Notes: a model not told the origin generated them from the sequence alone. DNA of 64,000 nt from Prosapia bicincta (GCA_036971475.1 JBAIZL010000010.1:14468514-14532513), one strand, 5' to 3'. Positions 34,041 through 46,418 are shown, counted from the stretch's first letter. Translations and numbers: made by a program.

Positions 34041-34250
34041 TTGTATTCTATATTGTAATTTTGTAATAAGACTCTCTGTTGATGATCACATGGTAATGGA
34101 AATATACATAAAGGTTTAATCTTAGGTAGCTTTTTATATTAGTTATTTTCTATTATTTTTGTAGTATTGGGGGTTTCCCCAACATTTTATTCTAAAACAT
34201 TGCACCTCTGAGCTCTTAATGTTGTATTTTATAACTCTTGCTCTTTTTAT
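34041..34250 (+). ncRNA. Decayed PLE end with hammerhead relic, family d
   Basis: It resembles 31840-32030: 'ataagactctctg', then CTGTTGA in place of CTGATGA, GATCACATGGTAATG in place of the hairpin, GAAATA, and 'cataaaggtttaatctta'. The core and stem II are mutated. Confidence 0.4.
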
Positions 34251-34689
34251 GGAATTTCTATAATTTTCAAGATGACTTCTTCATGAAATACAGAGATTTC
34301 ATAAACAGAGTACAGTACTCTGTCCTAATAATTAAGGACCACAGGAACAATATGTAAGTGAAATGAATTTTGTATTCTTTAGTATGCAAAAGGTTAGAAG
34401 GAAAATCTGTAGGTAGTTCATCAGTGGTCCCAATATTTTTTTAAATAGAGCTATTATTAAATAAATAAACAGCTGTAGATGAACTCACAATTATTGACTT
34501 TTTATTGATATTATAAATTTTTTTTTCTCCACACGAAAAATCAATCAAGGTTATCATCGCCTATTTCGAGTGTTAGTTAAAATGAAATTTCCATAAATGA
34601 AACTAATAAAAATAAAATAAATAGTTGAAACTAATTTTAATTATCTAAAACTAAAGAAATTAAAATTTTACAAAATTTTACAGCTGACA

Positions 34690-35320
34690 TAAGAAAGCGA
34701 CGACACGGTTGATAGCTGTGACATCGTCCCTTAAAAGCACCTTTAAACTACCTCGAAGATTGTAACATATTTACTAATCAGTCAACTCAACACAATCAAG
34801 CAGAATGTGCTTGACTGTGATGGTACTTCCACAAAACTGAGACAGTGGTGGATCCTCTCATCGCATCAACCATCCATGTGTTAACAAATAGTGGCCATTG
34901 CGGAGCCAAGTAACCACCGCTTCCTTCCTAGGATTCGACCGAACAGATGACCTCCATGGTCGCACGGTATTTTTGATGGAGGAACGATAAATGGTTCGTC
35001 AGCATGTTACCATTTACATTTTACCATTCTTCATTCAAAACAGGGAATATTGTAGTTTTAACATTTCAAACAAAATTTGATACCATCACAGATTGTGTCG
35101 ATGGCACCATACTTGTAGTTAATTTTGCACCTTCATCTGCTTTAGTGTTTTCGAATATTCGGCAGTGACCAGGCACCCAGAGAAATGGCACCTTGACCTC
35201 TCGTAATTGGAGCCTGTTTATTGAGCACAAGATCAAAATACGGTCCATATATGAGTCAATAACACTTTTCAAAATAACAGCGACGTTTTGACAGCTTGTT
35301 ATATACAAGTTGTGACTATT
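34690..35320 (-). pseudogene. LINE 3' part: RNase H and C-terminal region
   Basis: The minus frame 35066-35308 reads FLWVPGHCRIFENTKADEGAKL, the end of an RNase H domain of the kind found in I/R1/Loa-type LINEs. Further along, LRNGHYLLTHGWLM, then EDPPLSQF and TVKHILLDC are the usual C-terminal zinc-binding region of such elements. Stops are frequent. Confidence 0.65.
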
Positions 35321-35504
35321 AAATAACGTGATTGACGCTGCTGCGGATCAAAGGAGCATGCGTCAACCACCATTGTTCAACAGCTGTTTTAGTGTGAACC
35401 TTTCTCTTTAGCAGGCAGTTAGTCCGTAAACAACACCCCTTAGTCAAAGCCTTTGTTCCCATTATTGTTGTTTTTTTGTTTTGCTGAATAATTTTGTTAG
35501 TGTA

Positions 35505-36100
35505 ATAGTAAACCGACGAGTTACTGTAAAATTTCTCTTTAAACTTGGAAAAACTGCTACTGGAACTTTTACTTATGATCCGCCAATCCATGCACTGGAA
35601 GAGCCCAACTTCACCGAGAGCCAAAAAAGCTCGAATGGGCAAGTCAAAATTTAAAGCAAAGATGATTGTTATTTCAATATCCGTATGATTGTTTACCTTC
35701 ACTGCACTCCTAAAGGTCAAACAATTAATCAATATTACTACCTTGACATACTTTTTAAATTACTTGAAAAAGTAAGGAAAAAATGTCCCGAAATATGGAA
35801 GGACAAATCAAGGGTTCTGCAAGATAATGAGCCAGCTCATTCCGCATTATCTGTCAAGAGGTTCCTAGCCATGTACAGCATCCCAGTGTTAGAGCATTCA
35901 CCTTATTTACCAGATCTTGAATCATGTGACTTCTGTTTCCTAAGGTGAAATCTGCATAAAAGGAAAAGATTGCATATGTGGAAGCTATATAAGAGAAAGC
36001 GGCACGTGTCTTGAAGGAGCAGTGGAAATTTCACATGGAGCGTTGTAGGGCTAGAGAAGGAGTGAATATTGAAGCTGATAATAACTAATTATGTATAAAA
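35505..36100 (+). pseudogene. Internally deleted mariner transposase relic
   Basis: The N-terminal piece reads TVKFLFKLGKTATGTF (35523-35570), joined to a later block, SMHWKSPTSPRAKKARM. A frame change then leads to the 87-codon frame 35685-35948 with PKGQTINQYYYLD, LQDNEPAHSAL and LEHSPYLPDLESCDF. The C-terminal decay extends to about 36090. The first D and most of the DNA-binding region are lost. Terminal inverted repeats were not found. Confidence 0.8.
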
Positions 36101-36119
36101 TGAAAATAAAATATTTTAC

Positions 36120-36880
36120 AATGTCAGTCTCACTATTTAATAGCTACATCTCATATATGTACAGGTTTATGACTATTTATAGATTTGGTAGGTTACAAAA
36201 ATTTACTATTACATGTCTCATGTTGTATAGTAGACATTTATTTCTGCCATTTTAGGCCTGATTAAAATGGCAAACTAGCTTTTGAAATGTAGCAGTTATT
36301 TTGAAAATAAATTATTATTGACTCATATATCAAACGTCTTTTATTAATAAAAATTTAGTCTTAAGCCACAAGTTGAACATGTGATGCTGAATTGCTTGCC
36401 TCTTTTCACTATAAAAAGTGTTTTGTCATGTCCATATTTGTGTCATATAAGTAAAAACATTTTACAAAAAATAGGCTCCTGTCATTGACTTACCATTTTC
36501 AACTTAGTCCCTCATGGGACATGTTAAAGACGGAAGTTGGTTTAGAGATAATTAAAATAGACTCTTCCTAATAAATATTTAAAGGTTTAAATGAAGTTTA
36601 TCCCATTTTCAAAGTAAATAATTGTAACAGGATAGCTCGATCTATTGAAGTAAACAAATATACTAAACATTCACTATTGTAAGATATAATTGAATTGGAA
36701 AATTAGTTAAAACCAACTTGCATGCATAAGTTTCCAATAGCTTTTGTGGGAACAAATAATAATATTGAATATCCTTCTTTTTAAACACTCTCTAAAGATA
36801 TACAAGGTATAATCTATTACTCCTCAATGTCAGGTAGGTCACTGTATAAAAGTGTGCCTGGTAATAAATGATTGCTCCAT
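36120..36880. other. Unidentified stretch with direct repeat unit 1
   Basis: About 36373-36681 reappears at 38961-39259 in direct orientation, about 90 percent alike by eye. No coding similarity. Confidence 0.6.
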
Positions 36881-36897
36881 TTAACCCTAGAAATATA

Positions 36898-37048
36898 TCT
36901 TGAATTTGTAGTCCTTAATTTTGTGTCATCAGAGAAGAAACTGATTAAGATCAGCACATAGCGATCGAAAATGTTCTGTCTCAGTAAGTTTTAACAAATT
37001 TACTAAATTTAAAGTTCGGATAGTCATAAACTATTGTTTAAGTGATTA
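36898..37048 (+). mobile_element. Isolated PLE family-a tail with target duplication
   Basis: Flanked by the 12-bp repeat CCTAGAAATATA at 36886-36897 and 37049-37060. The insert starts with a short inverted piece of the same tail ('cttgaatttgtagtcc') and then has the hammerhead region: CTGATTA core, stem II GATCAG/GCGATC, GAA, AATGTT, C, TGTCT. No coding part is left. Confidence 0.65.
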
Positions 37049-37060
37049 CCTAGAAATATA

Positions 37061-38930
37061 ATTGGCTGTATTAAAGGTTTTCTCTAATTTTAAAACCCTT
37101 TTGAAACCCAATTTATAATATAAATTGTGAACCATTACTGCATAGCCTTTAAATATGTAATGTAGGGATGAAGTCATTACTGTCAGACTGGACTTTGACT
37201 ATTTAATGATAATATAAGTTGCATTTATAGGGATTTGTATACTTCCCCTGCATTTGTAGCTTGTTCTCCTTCAAATGAATTTCCTTTTCACTTCATCACA
37301 CATATTAGAACTTACAACACATGCTAGGTACTACACTTAAACCTATTCAACTGAACCATTCTTTATATTAATTTGTATGTTAAGTTTCCTTTAGTATGTC
37401 TTCACTTTATAATTACCTTAATGTAGCATTTTCATTTATGTTATTTTACTTCTCTTTATTTTCTGGTAACAAGATAAAAATCTTAGCTATTTATTTTTCT
37501 CCCAACATTATCCCATTAATCTGGAGACAACTCGCCACTGAATTTTCCACATAGACACTGAATTTCTTTTATCAACTCGCGATCGTGTGTATCCTGTTTT
37601 GTAACATAAATGGTCGCCGTATAGCGATCCCCTAACATTTACAAACTCATTAATTATAGCAAACATTTTTATTAAATCTATATTGTTAGGTAGGAAATGG
37701 TTAGAAATATGTAATATACAAATTTTAGAACAACTTAGCAGTAAGAAAATATTTAAATTAAATTTACAGGAAATGTTTAGATGAAGCGAATTGAAATGGC
37801 GTGACGGCTAGTAAACTAGCCGTCATTTTAATTTCCTTCATGGCACATCGTTCAAATTAAGACTTTTAATCTGGTATGCTCTTGAAAATTGATCCATTAC
37901 ATTCATCACCCTTCTGTTTCATATAACAGTTCTTCATTATTTGACAGTAGGCACATCACCTTTCCTCCAAGATTTTCTAAAATGAAACCAAATTCTGTGT
38001 AAATTTTGTTTCAAACAATTAGACTTTTTAGAAGTAGTATAGTTCTTGAATTTTCATGAAGTGTTTTATGATTAAATTTTAAAATAATTTATATTAGTAA
38101 AAACAAATTGTTTTAAAACTTTCATAATTTGGTAACAAATATAATTGGATTTTGACTCCTAGTAGGACATTCTTGACAAGTTATATTTTTTTACTCTGCT
38201 CAACCAGTATGGACCGATTTTCAATTTAAGTTATTTTCAACAGATGAAACTTTCAATTGCTTTTGCTAACTCAGCAATGAATATTCTTCTAGCAATTTTC
38301 ATCTCACTCTTCTCCTTAAATATGAACTGAAAATTTATTGTTGCTAAGTTCAATAATCCATTGAATGTAGTCATTGGCCATCTCTGTTACTCCCTCTTTT
38401 TACTGAGTATTCGTTCTCCATTCCTATCAACTCCTTCCTTTGATAAGTTGTAGAGCGTAACCACATGTGGTTTAAATGAATCTCCTGCTTTGTGATCAAT
38501 TTCATTGTCTGAATGTAAATTTGATAGCATTATTAATTACATTTTTTGTTTTTTTAGGAACATATGAAGCAAAAATTGTTTGATTATGATTGGCCCCAAA
38601 ACCAAGCGTACTGCTAAAAACTGTGACACAAAAGGTCACGTTCTTAGGACTGAACAGTGGCACAACACTTTACCAGAGGCGATTTAAAACTAAAATTTAT
38701 AAAGGACTCAATGTCATAAACATACCTATTTAAACTTCTGTTAATCTTACATTGGTCTGTATCCAGTTCTGACTCTAGCTGCCAAATCTGAATATCTGCT
38801 AAGCTCCTCTAACTCCAATTTTCCTACTGTCTCTTCATGTTACACTCTGTTTTCTAAAAGAATTGTGGCACTGTCCAAACAAGAATTCTGAGACTGTTTT
38901 GGAAAAATTAAAATGAACAATAACTTCACT
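37061..38930. other. Unidentified AT-rich stretch
   Basis: No reliable gene or transposon was recognised. A short perfect inverted repeat, 'gacggctagt' and 'actagccgtc', is at 37803-37824. A stretch near 38625-38720 could be the end of a LINE ORF, but the similarity is too weak to call. Confidence 0.3.
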
Positions 38931-38960
38931 GATGTCAATAAAAATGCCTCAACATTCACA

Positions 38961-39259
38961 TGAACATGTGATGTTGAATTGTTTGCCTCTTTTCACTATA
39001 AAAAGTGTTTTGTCATGTTCATATTTGTGTCATATAAGTAAAAACATTTTACAAAACAATATGCTCCTGTCATTGACTAACCATTTTCAACTTAGTCCGT
39101 ATGTTAAAGATGGAAATTGGCTTAGAGATAATTAAAAAGACTCTTCCTAATAAATGTTTAAGGGTTTAAGTGAAGTTTATGCTATTTTCAAGTATAAAAT
39201 TGTAACAGGATAGCTGGATCTATTGAAGTAAACAAATATAAAAAACATTCACTATTGTA
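38961..39259. repeat. Direct repeat unit 2 (of 36373-36681)
   Basis: It shares the order 'gaacatgtgatg', 'cactataaaaagtg', 'caacttagtcc', 'gtaacaggatagct' with unit 1. The two units are about 2.6 kb apart. Confidence 0.75.
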
Positions 39260-39745
39260 TTACTATTTTATTAACTATTGTATTCACAACTTAGGTTAGA
39301 GTGGCCTTGAAATAATGTTTTTTGAGGGGAAATTTCTTCTAGAATAATCAGTTAGCCTGCAATACCATTTACTCGCATTATTGTGGCGAAATATATTTGG
39401 ACTACATAGATTTAGGTCACAACAGAAATATATTGCACTGGCCGTGGAGGTAGAGAATTAGTTATTCTATGTATTAAATAATATCTGCCCATTCTAACAA
39501 TTGTCGTTATTAAGGAGTTATGGGAAATAATAAATAACAAATTTGGATTATTCTACAACCAATCGCAGTCAAATTGGCGTCGCACATCTGCAATCCTGTA
39601 TAGCCTTATACTTTTGTTTTATTATTAAAATAATAATTTATTTTATTATTGTCTTATAGTTTGAGGGTGAATGTTAGGTTTAGTATGAAGTTAATTAGCT
39701 GCTTAGCTAGTAAGAAGAATTCAGAACAGTAACAATTTAAACAGT
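39260..39745. other. Unidentified stretch before the second tandem unit
   Basis: Nothing was recognised. The boundary with the PLE at about 39748 corresponds to 11866 in the first unit. Confidence 0.3.
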
Positions 39746-39747
39746 TT

Positions 39748-40790
39748 ACTCTAAATCTTACTACACACTACTTTATTAAAACAAACAAACTAGTTTCGAC
39801 GACAATGTCACCTTCATCAGTGTTTGGGTGTAGAATTTGTGTTATGAGTTTAGTGAGTGTGATGATTTCTTGGGTGAGTTTTTGTACAGTTTTGTTTGTT
39901 GTGAGCAAGTTTTCTAGTGTTTGAAGTGAATGTTTAATGGGTACGATGGTGTTTAAGTTATTTATGTCGAATGACGAGACAGTGGAGTTGTGGGGTATAT
40001 AGATGGTTTTAATTTTGTGGATCAGGCCAATGTCATTGTGTATGGATATGTGGTTATTAACGTTTGTGTGTGTATTTGGCTAGCTTACATGAAGGTGTCT
40101 GCGTGTGGTTTATTATTGCGGAATGTGTGTTTTGTTTGTAATGTTTCTTTTGCTCTGGTTTCATGATTTCGGTGCATTTGCTCAGGTGATTTTTAATTTG
40201 TGTTTGATATTTTTGTGTAGGGACTAAATGGATTTCGGCTATGTGGTTTTCTGTTGTGAATTTATTTATTTTATTGTCAACATCTTGTTGGCGAATTATT
40301 ACTATAGATCTGACTTTATCTGTTTTAAAATATTGAGGTTAGATTGTATGATGGATGTAAGGGTTGTGGGTTTATTAGATGTGCTTTGTTTAGTCTGTAA
40401 ATTGTGTATGATGAACATTTTATATTCAATGCCTTGTCTAATGTATTCATGGGGAATGGATTCTGTGCTTTGTATTGCTGTTTTGTGTGTCCAACCTTTT
40501 GTTTGTAGTTGTATTTTTGGGGTCAGAGCCTTATTCAAGTCATTTGTTTAAGTCCTAACTCGTTTATATTAAATTCGATGTTTTTGGTGTTTATTGTGCG
40601 TAGATGAAACTGGTGGTGAGTGTAAAAGTGTTATTTTTCGTCGAGAGTTTTGTTTGCGTCTGATACTCTGTTGCTGTCTTTGTTTATATTCTTTGGTGTA
40701 TTTGAACGATTTCTGCGAGTTCTAATTGCAAAGAATCAACGATTATGTTCAATTATTGTTTATATAGGTCACTAAATAAAACCCATACAA
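39748..40790 (-). pseudogene. Minus-strand PLE, uninterrupted paralog
   Basis: Minus strand: a 78-codon N-terminal frame (40302-40538; IQLQTKGWTHK, ESIPHEYIRQG), then RT sequence with KKHYKQNTHSAIINHTQ and HNSTVSS-like motif A surroundings, with stops. It lacks the hAT insertion of the copy at 11866-15490 and so gives its empty site. At its 3' end is the cleanest hammerhead motif of the window. Confidence 0.75.
39782..39826 (-). ncRNA. Hammerhead ribozyme motif, family b, intact
   Basis: Minus strand: stem I CAAACA/TGTTTG, 6 perfect pairs; core CTGATGA; one extra A; stem II GGTGAC/GTCGTC with loop ATT (6 pairs, two G-U); GAA; palindromic stem III ACTAGT; U in the cleavage position. Every expected part is in place. 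Confidence 0.75.
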
Positions 40791-43083
40791 CAAACTTTAC
40801 GTGCATATATATGAGCATTATAGGATATCAAATATTTTGAAAACTAAACAAATAAAACACATCTATATAATCAATCAAAATATAAAGTCGAGAAATGGGG
40901 AAAATTATATAAAATTATTTATTGTAAAAATATAACAGTATTTTCGTGTCAAGATATTACAATGGCTGAAATGTGGTTGCCTGGTATCACCCGTTAAGGT
41001 TACATTATTGTTTCCATGGAAAGATTCATTGTTCCTGAGGTTTAGGTTTGTTGCTAGAAAAATAGGTAATTTTATCGAGGTGTGTATCCAAAATATTATA
41101 TGTTTAATAATAGCATAAACCTGACGTAAATAGAATTAATTTTTGCCAGACTTTGTACCAGCTTTCTTTGATTATTTTCACTTTGCTTGTTTCATCTTAT
41201 TATTTTCATCCTCACTACTATCCATACAATACAGCAAACATAATCAACCTATCAACTCACCTTCTTGCAGTTTACGGTGCGGAGAGGCTCTGGGAGTCTC
41301 CTGGGATTTTCCAGGGCGCTCAGAGGTGGCTTTTTTAAAATCATTTTCTGCTTGGCTCAGCAATGGTCTGCAAATGCAATAACAACATTAGTTGTTTCCA
41401 TCTATAACTTTGTATTACTCTATGGGAAGTTCACTTTTCTGGTTATTATCTTATAGTACTTTTGAAGATAAACGTCTTTCTGTTTTTAATAAGATTTTAT
41501 CGGATGTTGGTATTAAATGTTTTACTTTAGATTTTTTAATTACAAATTTTCTCGTTAAAAACCTCGAATTATACAAAAGCAAGACATCTATATTTAATTT
41601 GTTTCCTAAATATTACACACAAATAAATATAGCATGAAACACATTACGTAAACATTTTCAATAAAACCCACTGTAGTGTTCTTCTCTGCTTTATATCTAA
41701 ATACATAGTTTTAGGTGTGTGATTTTTTTCCTAATTTTTATACACTTTTTTAAACAGGATTTTCGGGAAATGTCCTACACTGCTGTTAAATACTTCTTTT
41801 CACACTAAATGATCCTTCAAAACCAAATGTATTTTGTAACACAAACAATGTTATTCTTTTGCAGGTTTCCCCAAGGACCTATATCCCAAAGCTTTATGCT
41901 TAAAGCAGTCATAGCCAATTACCACAACCTTTACACACACATTTAACCAATAGGCCTGTACGTTAGCAATTTAATAACAAATGTAACATATTTACATGCT
42001 GCAAATGCTTGCTGTAATAAACTGTAACCAGGAAATAAAACAAGTTATAAACTAAATTTTCTCTTATCCCAAGTGGTTTGGTGTGCATGTGTGCCCGTGT
42101 GTGTGTGCTCAAACGGGCAAAAAATGCTGTTTGAAGGCTTAAAAGCCAAAATTTAATAAATAACAAATTTTTTTTTTTAAATATTCAAATAAAATGTAGC
42201 AATACTAAAGGAATATTAATTATAAAACAAAGTGTTACGGTAAAGCCAAATCATTTTAAAAGTTTTAAAACCTAATCGCAAAGATCAAAGTCAAAGGAGA
42301 TAGAGATAGGAGTGGGAAAAACGTTACAGATGCCAAATTGGAGTTAGTTGGATTTGAGACACCGGTCAGATTAGATATACGAGCCAGAGAACAGGGACTG
42401 CGGGAGTAGGTGTTGTTATTTAAGTTTTCTTTGGCATCATCCTGGCAGGCTAAATAGTTAATCCCTAGCCTTGCTAGGAACGAAAACTGTTAGTACAAAT
42501 TTCTCAAAGTAAAATAACCGCAGTAAAACCATTCCGAACGGAACTATCAAGTCACTGGAGAATAGGGACTCACAAGAACACAGGAGAAGGATATTGAACA
42601 TTCCTGAACCATTCCAGGCGACTGAAGATGACGGCTTCCTTCAAAGGCAAGACCAATCCAGTCATGCTAATTTTAAACTACTTAACTAAATGAATACGTA
42701 ATTGTTTACTTGCTCGTAAGCAAGTACTTAATTGAGTAAGCAATTCCGTATTCACTTAGTTAAGTTGTTTAAAATTAGTTTATTGAGTGAATTCAAGATG
42801 ATTACATCAAGAAACTTCAATCCAGTCATGCTTAATTCTGCTTCTTAAAGTAAAATTTTGAGTAAATTTGTTAAATTTAAAAAAACAATTTCAAGAAGAG
42901 ATTTGGCTTTATTTAAATTTATTTAAAATTGTTCAAATATAAAATTATAGAAATTTATTATATTTTAAATTATAATAATTATATAAAAAGATGTATAAAG
43001 AAAGATATTTCATGTAAATTCTTATAAATTTATTTTATGAAATAATCTAATATATTTTTATTTTAGAAATGACAACTTTTTAG

Positions 43084-43086
<3 letters not shown>

Positions 43087-43127
<41 letters not shown>
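43087..43127. repeat. (AT)n microsatellite at the A3 break
   Basis: About 20 AT units at the point where A3 stops matching copies 1 and 2, which have a short 'tatatatata' there. The microsatellite probably marks the breakpoint. Confidence 0.9.
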
Positions 43128-43130
<3 letters not shown>

Positions 43131-43139
43131 TAAAAATAT

Positions 43140-43540
43140 TTCAAAAACTAGAATACGCTTAATGAATATATTTATTCTAAGCTTTTCGCCAATAAAATAG
43201 TACCAGCATCTTCAGGAAAATAATTATCTAATAAAATATTTTTACAAAATTAAATCATATGTGCTACAATCGACCTTATGTTTATAAGTATTGCACTACA
43301 TGTAATTTTTTCTATAACATTAATGACCTTATAAATAGTTTGGTGCCTTGATCTCACTTGAATTTGTTCATCAATTTATTTGTTTTTAACTTTATGCTTA
43401 TAAATTTCCAATGTTTCAAATATATTCATTTTTAATCCTTTATTTAATTCTTTTATTAACTTCATATTTTCTATTTCCGAAACTCGTGTCCATTATTAAT
43501 ACAATGCGTAGTTAAATTTGATTTGTATCGGGAGTAACAT
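43140..43540 (-). pseudogene. PLE endonuclease end with hammerhead, family e
   Basis: Minus strand from 43540: NLTTHCINNGHEF, then, with frame changes, LIKELNKG, MNIFETLEIYKHK and IQVRSRHQTIYKVIN, the usual end of a GIY-YIG endonuclease. Stops and shifts are present. The hammerhead motif follows at 43175-43218. Confidence 0.6.
43175..43218 (-). ncRNA. Hammerhead ribozyme motif, family e
   Basis: Minus strand: stem I TTC/GAA (short); core CTGAAGA; extra T; stem II GCTGGTA/TATTGGC, 7 pairs with three G-U; GAA; palindromic stem III AAGCTT; A in the cleavage position. The plan is the same as in the other families although the sequence is unrelated. Confidence 0.6.
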
Positions 43541-44076
43541 CGGGAGCTCAGATCTGGTACACAGATGGCTCCAAGATGGACTTCGGCACTGGAGCGGGGG
43601 TGTATTGTAAAAACCCAAGGGTAAAACTAGTTTTTTCCTTGGGGAGGCATACCTCTGTCTCTCAGGCCGAAATATATGCTATAAATGCCTGTCAGGGAGA
43701 GATAGCGAGAAGGGGAATACACAGGATTGCTATTTTCTCTGACAGTCAGGCAGCAATTAAGGCACTAAACGAACATGTGGTCACCTCGGCCATATTTAGG
43801 GAGTGCCTAAATAACCTAGAAGCCCTGGCAAGGCACAATCAAATCAAGATAGGTTGGGTGCCAGGGCATAGGGGAATATTTGAAAATGAAGCCGCAGATG
43901 CACTGGCCAGAGAGGGGTCTTCAACTCCCCTAATTGGACCGGAGCCGGCGGTAGGTATTTCCAAATCCATGGTCAAGATTGCAGTGCGAAGGTGGATGGC
44001 TGAAAGACACTATGAGCACTGGGTCAGGGCTGAAGGAATGAGACACAGTAAACTAACCTTTAGGAAACCTTCCAAG
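43541..44076 (+). pseudogene. LINE RNase H domain fragment
   Basis: An open frame with a full RNase H domain of the I/R1/Loa LINE type, carrying all four acidic residues: D in WYTDGSKMD, E in SQAEIYAI, D in FSDSQAAIKAL, D in NEAADALAREG. VGWVPGHRG is typical. The frame runs through the join at 44072 and stops at 44079. RT and endonuclease are absent. Its base composition is clearly more GC-rich than its surroundings. Confidence 0.8.
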
Positions 44077-44326
44077 TAAGCAATTACGTATTCACTTAGT
44101 TAAGCACTTTTTTAATATAGTATCAAAGAGTATGTATGATTTGTGTTGAGTTTGATCGTTAAATATGTTTGTACTTTGTGTTTTCGTGTGTTTGTAAATT
44201 TCATATTTTTTAGTGTGTTTAGATGTGGTCCATTTTTGTTGAAAAACTCTTGTATACATACTCTTTGATACTATAAAAAACCTGCCTTTAAAACCGTCAC
44301 CACTTAACATAACTACTCCAAGTAGA

Positions 44327-44363
44327 AGGCACTGATGAAGTTCGCCATGAAAATGTTCTGTCT
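44327..44363 (+). ncRNA. Hammerhead motif, family a, stem II lost
   Basis: As at 7253-7289, with AATGTT in place of AACGTT. Confidence 0.4.
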
Positions 44364-44399
44364 CAGTAAGTTTTTTACAAATTTACAAAATTTTAAGTT

Positions 44400-45872
44400 C
44401 GGATAGTCATGAACTAATGTTAAAGTGATTAATTAAGTTTCACCAAACATAATGGACTACAAAATTCAACAATACCAATATATGAAATAAAATTCAATTT
44501 ATTAATAATATGCAAAATAAACGACTATCAATAATTTGTAAATATATCTGTAGCTTAAATTATATCAAAAAAACTGAGTAGAAATATTCGAAAGTAAAGT
44601 TTAAAACTGTATCAAACTTTGAACTCAGACATTAAAACTTTCACAATAGTTAAAACAATAGCTGAAGAGAGAATCATATCTTATGAGTTTGTTATAATGA
44701 TATGAATAGTGCAATTCAGTTAATACATAATTAATATTCTTACAATACATAAAACACTATCAACACAATATATTTTTTCTATATAAAGAATAGTTATAAA
44801 TGTAACGTGATAATAAGTTGACTAGCTTTGGCGATAATGACAGAACGAATGTGATTATACAAATTACAGGAACTGTTTTAATGTATATTCTTCTTATATT
44901 AATAGCAATATTCTCAAAAATACTTTTTATATAAGGTAAAAATAAAAATTTAATATTCTTGCTATTATTAGTAGTTAAATACCCAGAATTGTTATTACCA
45001 ATATTATATTTATAAGTATTCAGCCCTAGTTTAAAATAAACCAACTTTTTAATATTGAAACCAGAAATGTTGCAATATTAAAATAAATATCTTTGACTCT
45101 ATATTTAACCATAACTCTATATGTCTATCATTTATTTGAAAAAAAAACATATAATAAATCAACTGATTATTGAAAACCTTTCGAAACCTGCCTGCTAACA
45201 GCATAATAACAATTCTAGGGAAAATAGAGCTAAAATACAGATAATATTCTACAGTTGAGATACAATGTTTTTAATATTCTACATTATATTAGCCGAATCT
45301 GTATATTAAACTAATCTTGTTTCTTGCAAGATTAATATATACTTTTAAAAACTTGAAATGGAAAAATAAATTCACCTGGTTGAAAGACTTAGTTTGCAAT
45401 AGGTGGTGATGATTTAGGTGTTGGTGGTTCTGGTCGCTAATGCTGGTGGTTTATTAGATGGCAGCTGTCTTGATGAAAAGGAAGTAAGTATCTGAAAACA
45501 GGAATTTATTTATTTATTAAACAATTGTGTGTGTGTGTGAAATAGCAAAGATATTAAAATATTATAGTCAAGACATATTTTAAATATAGTATAATTACCT
45601 TCATATGTATTGATAGAAAACAGGTTGTTGAATGGGAAGCGCCTAACTTCAGACCCTCTAAAACAAACAAACAGGTTAACAATGAATATACAGCACGTAT
45701 TTATACTAATAAAATAATTGTTATTAACAAAAATGCAGCTCATGTAATATTGTAAATATTATGTGGTTTTAATTTAGAATATCTGTGCATATGTTGTAAT
45801 GAACAATGTTTTTTATAAATTATAGTAACAAATACAAATTTTATATCAAGTTATAGTTTGTATAATGATACT
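44400..45872. repeat. Fragment D, copy 4
   Basis: The paralog of 7340-8850, ending earlier than the other copies. The candidate third exon (45376-45491, minus) is best here, with an acceptor ctgttttcag and donor gtgaat. The second candidate exon has a 30-bp deletion, so this copy cannot encode it. Confidence 0.7.
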
Positions 45873-45955
45873 GATTAGTTTATATTAATTAAAACAACCT
45901 CTCACCACAGATTCAACAAATTTTATTTTAACCTTTATTAACCTTATTTTAACGA

Positions 45956-46216
45956 AAAAGTTCCACTAGATTCAAAGAACACATTAGTCATATAAAATTT
46001 CAAAGGCCAGAGAAATCAAGTGTAGCTGAACATATTTTAGAAACTAATCATAACTTAGATATAAATAACCTTAAATTAATTTAAAAAGTTAAATCAAAAA
46101 ATATGTTAAATAGTTTCGAAAGTATGTTTATTAATAAATATGAAACTAATAAATTATTAAATTCTGACAAAGGGCCTATCCCGAATTCCCAATTGTATCT
46201 ATTAGTTAAGAGATAG
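45956..46216 (+). pseudogene. PLE GIY-YIG endonuclease C-terminal relic, family h
   Basis: One frame with a single internal stop at about 46080: TRFKEHISHIKFQ, SSVAEHILETNHNLDI, NMLNSFESMFINKYETN, then a stop at 46214. This is the usual end of a PLE endonuclease, from a lineage different from the others in the window. A hammerhead follows 200 nt later. Confidence 0.7.
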
Positions 46217-46418
46217 TTATAGTTTTAATTGTTAAATGTGTAAATTTAATAATTACTGTAAAATTCAAAACTAATGTAACGGTAACTCTTTCTGTTAGAC
46301 CAGACCTAGTTGTTACTCGTAACTTGATTGGTCGGATAGTGTAGGGAGCGTGGCCAAGGAGTTCCCGTTGCTTATAAATACGCATAGGTTTAGCTGTAAG
46401 TTAGTTATTTGTAAAAAT

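Larger units (their letters stand above)
40454..45872. repeat. Segmental repeat A, copy 3 (internally replaced)
   Basis: It matches 1-2820 up to about 43083 and 7005-8830 from about 44072 on. The part with both PLEs and the NDUFA8 exon is replaced by an AT microsatellite, a minus-strand PLE end and a LINE RNase H fragment. It is more diverged from copies 1 and 2 than these are from each other. Confidence 0.85.

Noticed and set aside
38625..38720. Possible end of a LINE ORF (EQWHNTLPEA-like)
   Set aside because: Similarity limited to a few residues with no supporting domain nearby.
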